The translations under genes and the position numbers were made by a program. From Saprospiraceae bacterium (GTDB lineage: Bacteria; Bacteroidota; Bacteroidia; Chitinophagales; Saprospiraceae): a stretch of 64,000 nucleotides of DNA. The stretch is from assembly GCA_021739645.1 (NCBI GenBank), contig JAIPBL010000009.1, positions 37,857-101,856 on the forward strand. The letters are read 5' to 3'. The notes beneath the pieces are model-generated. The model was not told the DNA's origin and ran no database searches. It was given only the letters and a program-made list of their open reading frames with translations. Positions 58,764 to 64,000 of the stretch are shown in pieces (position 1 is the stretch's first letter; the number at the start of each line of letters is the position of its first letter).

Positions 58764-59402
58764 GCATCAATTTTTTCAACACCAAGTACAACTTCAATCC
58801 GAAGCAAGCTTCACCAAACTTGCACCAACTTGGAGAAACCCTACTTGTTCTTTAGCACCAGACAAAATTCAGAATGATAAAGTTGCAGCAAAGTGCCAAG
58901 TTCCTCTCCGAAGAGCGTAAATTAGGTGAAGTTTGGTTCCCAACTCTTCCAACCAGTACATTTTACAATGCCTTCTGTCGTTGGCCGCTTCATCTGTGGA
59001 GTGACAATGACAAAAATCATTTAGGGGAAAACAAGAAAATATTCACCAACACAGCTTTGGTGAAAGTAAACAAACGGAGAGAAGTCAAGCACAGTCCACA
59101 ACAGGTTTTGAACATAAACAGCATGAGTGAACAGTACAGATGCCGTTTTCAGTGGCAGAATAAAATTTTATCGAATTGGCAACGCCTTGCTCAGAGTTTT
59201 AGTTTTTTAGTTTTATGCACATTTATTAAAATCACATTCAAAGATTGGCGAGTTTGGTCGTTTAAAAGATAATTTGCAGCTTTGCCTAGTTTTGGTAATA
59301 ATTACACAATCACTCCAAGGCTTCTCTCTTTATCTTTTCCCTAGATGTATCCTCACTAAAAAGCATTACAACCATTTTTGTCTAACTAAATCTAATTAAT
59401 GT
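58764..59402. other. 640-bp intergenic region before the SusC gene
   Basis: No supported gene. The open frame 58874-59272 has no signal peptide, domain or plausible codon pattern and I leave it out. The last 130 bp should hold the SusC promoter; a loose match (TTTG at 59253-59256, taatttg at 59270-59276) is present but not convincing. Confidence 0.55.
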
Positions 59403-62387
59403 ATGAAACTTAAGTTTGACTATCTCACGAGATGCCTGCTACTGCTATTTGTGGTAATGGGCATGAGCGGAATGGCAATGGCTCAACGTACCATCAAAGG
59501 TACGGTGACCGATGCTAAGTCCGGCGAATCGCTCATCGGCGCCAACGTGTTGATTCTGGGTACCAGCGCAGGTACCATTACCGACATTGACGGCACCTAT
59601 GAGCTACGAGTTCCCGCAGATGCTACTGCTATTGAGTTCACTTACACAGGTTATGCTTCCCAGAAGGTAACGCTTACCGCTTCCAACGTTTACGACGTAG
59701 CGATGGATGCTGGTTCTCTGTTGAATGAAGTAGTTGTAGTAGGCTACGGTACAGTAAGGAAGTCTGACCTGACCGGTTCAGTAGTATCGGTTGGTGAGGA
59801 AGACTTCAACAAAGGCGTAGTGGTTTCACCTGACCAATTGATTCAGGGAAAAGCAGCAGGCGTACAAATTCTGAACAACAGTGGCCAACCAGGAGCTGGC
59901 ACCACCATCCGGATTCGTGGCAACTCCTCCATCCGTGCTGGAAATCAACCATTGTTCGTTATAGATGGCGTACAGCTCACCGGCAATCCTACAAAGCCCG
60001 GTGCCAATGTAGGCAGTGGATATAGCAACAACGCAGCGCCGAACCCACTCAGCTACCTCAACCCATCGGACATTGAATCTATGCAGGTGCTGAAAGATGC
60101 TTCTGCAACGGCTATTTATGGTTCAAGAGGTGCCAATGGTGTCATCATCATTACCACCAAAAAAGGTCGCAGTGGTACCCCAGTCGTCGAGTTCAGCCCT
60201 TCCATCGGCTTCAGTGGCATCCTCAATAAGTACGATGTGCTTTCGGGTGATGAATACCGGAACGCCCTAAAGGATTATGGCCTAACTACTGGTGATTACG
60301 GTAAGAGTGTAAACGCCATGGACGAGATTCTGCAAACGGGCATCACTCAAAACTACAACATGTCCATCAGTGGTGGCAGTAGTGCAGCCACCTATCGGGC
60401 TGGCTTCAGCTATTTTGACCAGGATGGTATCGTTAAGAACAGCAACCTGAAGCGTTACACTGCCAACCTTAGCGGAAACTACAAATTCTTGAATAGCGAA
60501 CGTCTGGGATTGGATTGGAGCTTGATAACTTCCTACACGAAGGAAAAAGCGCCACCGATTTCCACAAACGCAGGCTTTGAGGGTAGCTTGATAGGCCAAG
60601 CACTGCAATGGAACCCAACCTCTGCAATGTACAATGCAGATGGCACACCAGTTATCATTCCTGAATTTGGCAACACTTCCATCAACCCGTTGGCGATGAA
60701 TGATGCATACCACGACAATTCAACTACCGTTGACATCCTTGGTAACATTTCTCCTTACTTCAAGATTACAGATGCCTTGACTTACAAATTTGCTTATAGT
60801 GTAACACACGGCGTAGGTGACAGGCGGGCTTATATCAACTCTTGGATAAACATTGCAGGTATTACTGACAACGGTGTGGCAGGTATCAACAACGAGAAGT
60901 CAACGAACCGGATACTAACGCACTCCTTGTCCTATCTGGCTGATATTGCCAGCGGTATCAACCTCAACGCTGTTGCGGGTTACGAGTACCAGAAGCTGAC
61001 AGAAAGTGGCTTTGGCGTTTCAACGGGTGGCTTTCCACTGGGAGATTTTGATTATACCAACATTTTGCAAAGCGCAAAAAACACGACCAACACTTCGCTT
61101 CAACCTTATTCCAATCCGAATGCGTATTTGCAGTCGTATTTCGTAAGGGCGAATTTCAACATCCAAGACAAGTACCTTCTAACGGGTACCTTCCGTGCCG
61201 ATGGTTCTAGCAAATTTGGTTCGGACAACCAATATGGTTACTTCCCTGCTGTTGGTTTGGCTTGGAACATGCACAATGAAAATTTCCTCAGCGGAGGGCC
61301 GTTCAATACGCTGAAACTGCGACTTGGATGGGGTAAAACAGGTAACTCTGAATTCCCATCTGGTGCTTCACAGGAAAGGTATTCAGTTGGCTTTAATGGC
61401 ACAAACCACACAGCAGGTCTGGACAACGTAGCAAATCCTGGCCTTAAGTGGGAAACTACCACGAACTACAACGCAGGTATTGATTTCGCAATCCTTGACT
61501 ACAAAGTGACTGGTACATTGGAATACTTCAATAAGAGCACTGAAGATTTGTTGTTCCAAAACCCAACTATCCAGCCTGCTCCTGCTAGTTTCTATTGGAT
61601 CAATCTTCCAGGAAAGGTTGTCAATACAGGTGTAGAACTTTCGTTGAATACCACTATTATTGATAACGGGAGCATGACTTGGGACTTTGGTGGCAACGTC
61701 ACTTTTCTCAAGAATGAACTACAAGACTATGATGGTGCAAGCATCGAATATGGTCAAGTTTTTGGCCAAGGTTCTTCAGGTGCTACCGTTCAAAAATTGG
61801 TTAACGGCAAGCCGCTCAATTCTTTTTATACTAGGCATTTTATCGGTATAGGTGATGATGGGCAAGGCATGTACGAGGGCGGATCTGATGAAACGCAAGC
61901 TTTCAGAGGAGATGCCAATCCTGATATGCTTTTAGGTTTGTCAACCAGCCTGACTAAAGACAAATGGGGTTTTGTTATGAACTTCAATGGTGCTTTTGGT
62001 GGTTTGGTTTACAACAATACCAAGATGTCGGTAATTCCAATTTCTAACCTTGGTACTCGTAATATTGATGCCAGCTTGGTTGGTACTTCCAAGCAAGAAG
62101 CTACCTCCAATCCTATCAAAGCCTCTGACCGTTTCTTAGAAAAAGGCGACTACTTGAAGCTTGCCAACGCTACTTTGAGCTATAATCTTGGCAAACTTGG
62201 CAATAACGTCAAGAATGTAAAAATTTACTTAACTGGTCAGAACCTGCTTGTTTTCACGAATTATAGCGGATTCGATCCTGAGGTGAATACAGTAAACGAA
62301 CTGAACGGTTTGCCATCTACGGGGATAGAGTACATTCCTTACCCATCCGCTAGATCGGTTATAGTAGGTGCAAATTTCTCCTTCTAA
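59403..62387 (+). CDS. SusC/RagA-family TonB-linked outer-membrane protein
   Basis: A 994-aa receptor. The signal peptide ends GMAMAQ; residues ~28-105 are the CarboxypepD_reg-like domain (GTVTDAKSGESLIGANVLILGTSAGTITDIDGTYEL). The SusC signature VVVVGYGTVRKSDLTGSVVSV follows, then the plug with GVQILNNSGQPGAGTTIRIRGNSSIRAGNQPLFVIDG and the DASATAIYGSRGANGVIIITTKKG block. The remainder is the barrel, ending in SVIVGANFSF. SusC pumps glycans or peptides into the periplasm using TonB energy. The SusD partner is encoded 53 bp downstream, giving one uptake unit; the substrate is unknown. Confidence 0.96.
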   Translation: MKLKFDYLTRCLLLLFVVMGMSGMAMAQRTIKGTVTDAKSGESLIGANVLILGTSAGTITDIDGTYELRVPADATAIEFTYTGYASQKVTLTASNVYDVAMDAGSLLNEVVVVGYGTVRKSDLTGSVVSVGEEDFNKGVVVSPDQLIQGKAAGVQILNNSGQPGAGTTIRIRGNSSIRAGNQPLFVIDGVQLTGNPTKPGANVGSGYSNNAAPNPLSYLNPSDIESMQVLKDASATAIYGSRGANGVIIITTKKGRSGTPVVEFSPSIGFSGILNKYDVLSGDEYRNALKDYGLTTGDYGKSVNAMDEILQTGITQNYNMSISGGSSAATYRAGFSYFDQDGIVKNSNLKRYTANLSGNYKFLNSERLGLDWSLITSYTKEKAPPISTNAGFEGSLIGQALQWNPTSAMYNADGTPVIIPEFGNTSINPLAMNDAYHDNSTTVDILGNISPYFKITDALTYKFAYSVTHGVGDRRAYINSWINIAGITDNGVAGINNEKSTNRILTHSLSYLADIASGINLNAVAGYEYQKLTESGFGVSTGGFPLGDFDYTNILQSAKNTTNTSLQPYSNPNAYLQSYFVRANFNIQDKYLLTGTFRADGSSKFGSDNQYGYFPAVGLAWNMHNENFLSGGPFNTLKLRLGWGKTGNSEFPSGASQERYSVGFNGTNHTAGLDNVANPGLKWETTTNYNAGIDFAILDYKVTGTLEYFNKSTEDLLFQNPTIQPAPASFYWINLPGKVVNTGVELSLNTTIIDNGSMTWDFGGNVTFLKNELQDYDGASIEYGQVFGQGSSGATVQKLVNGKPLNSFYTRHFIGIGDDGQGMYEGGSDETQAFRGDANPDMLLGLSTSLTKDKWGFVMNFNGAFGGLVYNNTKMSVIPISNLGTRNIDASLVGTSKQEATSNPIKASDRFLEKGDYLKLANATLSYNLGKLGNNVKNVKIYLTGQNLLVFTNYSGFDPEVNTVNELNGLPSTGIEYIPYPSARSVIVGANFSF

Positions 62388-62440
62388 TTGGATTGCGTTT
62401 TAATCCATTAGATTTAATTAAACGAACTAAATTTAAAAAT

Positions 62441-63943
62441 ATGAAAATCAATAAGCTTTTTATTCTCGTCATGCTGTCAGGCTTTTTTGCCTGCACTGAC
62501 TTGAAAGAAAACCTGAATGACGACCTCAACTTCGATCAGGCAGATGAGGTGCTTGATGCCGGTATCCTTCTTTCCGGCGCATACAGCGGCATGAACGGTG
62601 TTTACCACGGTGCTGGTGGCATGTGGGGGATGAACGAACATTCCTCGGATGAAGCCATAGCTCCTACTCGTGGTGGTGACTGGGACGACAATGGCGCTTG
62701 GAGGGCGCTTTGCCTCCATAGCTGGAGCCCAGAACAAGTGGATGTTGTCAATTCTTTTAACGGCCTCTTGGGTCAAATATTTGCTACTACCCAAGTGCTC
62801 ACATTTGGCCCAACACCTGGGCAGGAAGCGGAGGCTAAGGCACTGAGGGCGCTTCACGTTTATAACGTAGCAGACCTTTTTGGACAAGTGCCTTTCCGCG
62901 AGCCAGGTGAGGACCTTTTAAAAGCACCAAGGGTAATGAGTGCGGACGAGGCTATTAATCTGGTGATAACAGAGGCCGAAGCTGCTATCCCAAATTTGCC
63001 GGATGGCCCTGCCACACTGGCCAACAAGGACATGGCCAAGGTGCTTTTGATGAAGGCCTACCTGAACAAAGGCGTTTATGCTGACCGTGCAGCTCCTAAG
63101 TTCGACAATGGTGACATGCAAAAGGTGATTACCCTTGCGGATGAAATCATCAACAGCGGCAAATACAGCCTTGCCACCAATTACTTCGACAACTTTGCGC
63201 CAAACAACAATGTGATTTCAACAGAAAATATTTTCACCAGTGAAAATGTTGCTGGAAGCCGCAGTAACATCCGTTTCTATTGGTTCTGTGGCCTCCACTA
63301 CAACCAGAACCCTTCTGGCTGGAACGGCTTTTCAACACTGAGCGACTTTTACGACAGCTTCGAGGCTGTTGACTCACGCAGATCTGCAGACTATCCTGGC
63401 ATGACCGATGTCAGCGGTGTCAAGGCAGGTTTTGAGGTTGGCCAGATGGTTGACCAGAACGGAACAGCATTGCTTGACAGGAAAGGCAATCCGCTGATAT
63501 TCACACCGGAAGTGAAATTGGTTGAGGCCGGGAACAACTTGGAGGTTACTGGTATCAGGGTCATGAAATACCCAATTGATTACTTCCATGGCGACAATGC
63601 CGACAACGACCTCGTTATTTTCCGCTACGCTGACGTGCTCTTGATGAAAGCGGAGGCAATGCTCCGTAACGGTGATGCTGCTGGTGGGTTGACCATCGTC
63701 AACCAAATTCGTGCTGCTCGTGCTGCAACTGCCTTAGGTTCACTTGACCTTACCGCTATGCTCGCAGAGCGTGGCCGGGAAATGTACTGGGAGGGCTGGA
63801 GGCGCCAAGACCTGATTCGTTTTGGCAAGTTCCTCAATGCATGGCAGGAGAAGCCAGCTACCGATGCGAAGTCGTTGATTTTCCCAATTCCTTCCTCAGC
63901 TTTGGCCGTTAATCCGAACTTGGCTCAGAACCCAGGTTATTAA
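62441..63943 (+). CDS. SusD/RagB-family substrate-binding lipoprotein
   Basis: A 500-aa outer-membrane lipoprotein. ATG 62441 opens a lipoprotein signal with lipobox ending at Cys18 (LSGFFACTD); the longer frame from 62393 overlaps the intergenic region. The typical SusD blocks are AYSGMNGVYHG near the N-terminus, LRALHVYNVADLFGQVPFREPG, KAYLNKGVYADR and, near the end, RYADVLLMKAEAMLRNGDAAGGLTIVNQIRAARA with EMYWEGWRRQDLIRFGKF. It caps the SusC pore. No glycoside hydrolase or further Sus gene is visible before the window ends 57 bp later, and the sequence ends in a possible hairpin start (ccccccctggcggggcgg). Confidence 0.95.
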   Translation: MKINKLFILVMLSGFFACTDLKENLNDDLNFDQADEVLDAGILLSGAYSGMNGVYHGAGGMWGMNEHSSDEAIAPTRGGDWDDNGAWRALCLHSWSPEQVDVVNSFNGLLGQIFATTQVLTFGPTPGQEAEAKALRALHVYNVADLFGQVPFREPGEDLLKAPRVMSADEAINLVITEAEAAIPNLPDGPATLANKDMAKVLLMKAYLNKGVYADRAAPKFDNGDMQKVITLADEIINSGKYSLATNYFDNFAPNNNVISTENIFTSENVAGSRSNIRFYWFCGLHYNQNPSGWNGFSTLSDFYDSFEAVDSRRSADYPGMTDVSGVKAGFEVGQMVDQNGTALLDRKGNPLIFTPEVKLVEAGNNLEVTGIRVMKYPIDYFHGDNADNDLVIFRYADVLLMKAEAMLRNGDAAGGLTIVNQIRAARAATALGSLDLTAMLAERGREMYWEGWRRQDLIRFGKFLNAWQEKPATDAKSLIFPIPSSALAVNPNLAQNPGY

Positions 63944-64000
63944 TGATTATTCGACCTTAGTTCTTTAAACTCGAAAAGTCGTCCCCCCCTGGCGGGGCGG

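Noticed and set aside
58874..59272. 132-aa plus-strand open frame before SusC
   Set aside because: No signal, domain or family pattern; atypical composition for a Bacteroidota protein.

Overview
The window looks like a chromosomal segment of a Bacteroidota bacterium, most likely a Saprospiria-type lineage. The evidence is T9SS type A and type B C-terminal sorting domains, very large SprB/HYR-repeat surface proteins, a SusC/SusD pair, Bacteroidota-type promoter octamers (TAnnTTTG) and a class of intergenic hairpins built from iterated short words. I saw no rRNA, CRISPR array, transposase or phage gene. The lineage assignment is inference from gene content.

Layout. 1-6.3 kb: 3' end of a formylglycine-generating-enzyme-like protein, a discoidin/clan GH-A glycosidase, a cluster of intergenic hairpins, adenosine deaminase, a DUF4442 thioesterase-like protein and a DUF4403 lipoprotein. 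6.4-13.6 kb: a four-PDZ secreted protein, tRNA-His, hisS translationally coupled to gmhA, dapF and an HtrA/DegP protease. 13.8-23.6 kb: a TonB-dependent receptor, sucC, tRNA-Glu, gap, pgk, a beta-lactamase-fold hydrolase with a TPR tail, a small membrane protein and a PhyH dioxygenase. 23.6-34.3 kb: a SulP transporter, a YwaF-like membrane protein, a 1475-aa SprB/HYR surface protein, a kinase-gene remnant, DinB, an NfeD-like/flotillin pair and a pentapeptide-repeat protein. 34.6-39.2 kb: a large T9SS surface protein split over three frames, with a C12 tract at one break. 39.8-43.5 kb: pabC-like gene divergent from folE, a four-helix-bundle gene bracketed by 26-bp perfect inverted repeats, fabD and yqgE. 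43.7-48.3 kb: a beta-barrel protein, then an ECF sigma factor with an overlapping trans-envelope protein, a class V aminotransferase and another small barrel protein. 48.4-58.8 kb (minus strand): a T9SS protein, a 2315-aa T9SS type B protein with 15 tandem ~83-aa repeats, and a double-DTG retropepsin-like PDZ protein. 59.4-64 kb: a SusC/SusD uptake pair.

How it fits together. Housekeeping genes (glycolysis, TCA, lysine/peptidoglycan precursor, folate, fatty acid, tRNA charging) alternate with envelope and secretion genes: T9SS cargo, TonB receptors and envelope proteases. This suits a surface-attached or gliding polymer degrader.

The points most worth a second look are four. First, a tRNA-His with A73 and no encoded G-1, next to an alphaproteobacterial-style HisRS. 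Second, the four-helix-bundle gene inside perfect inverted repeats, resembling an rRNA intervening sequence placed between protein genes. Third, a family of word-iterated intergenic hairpins, including two related long copies 36 kb apart. Fourth, the poly-C-interrupted surface-protein gene. All calls come from reading the sequence; no database search was run.
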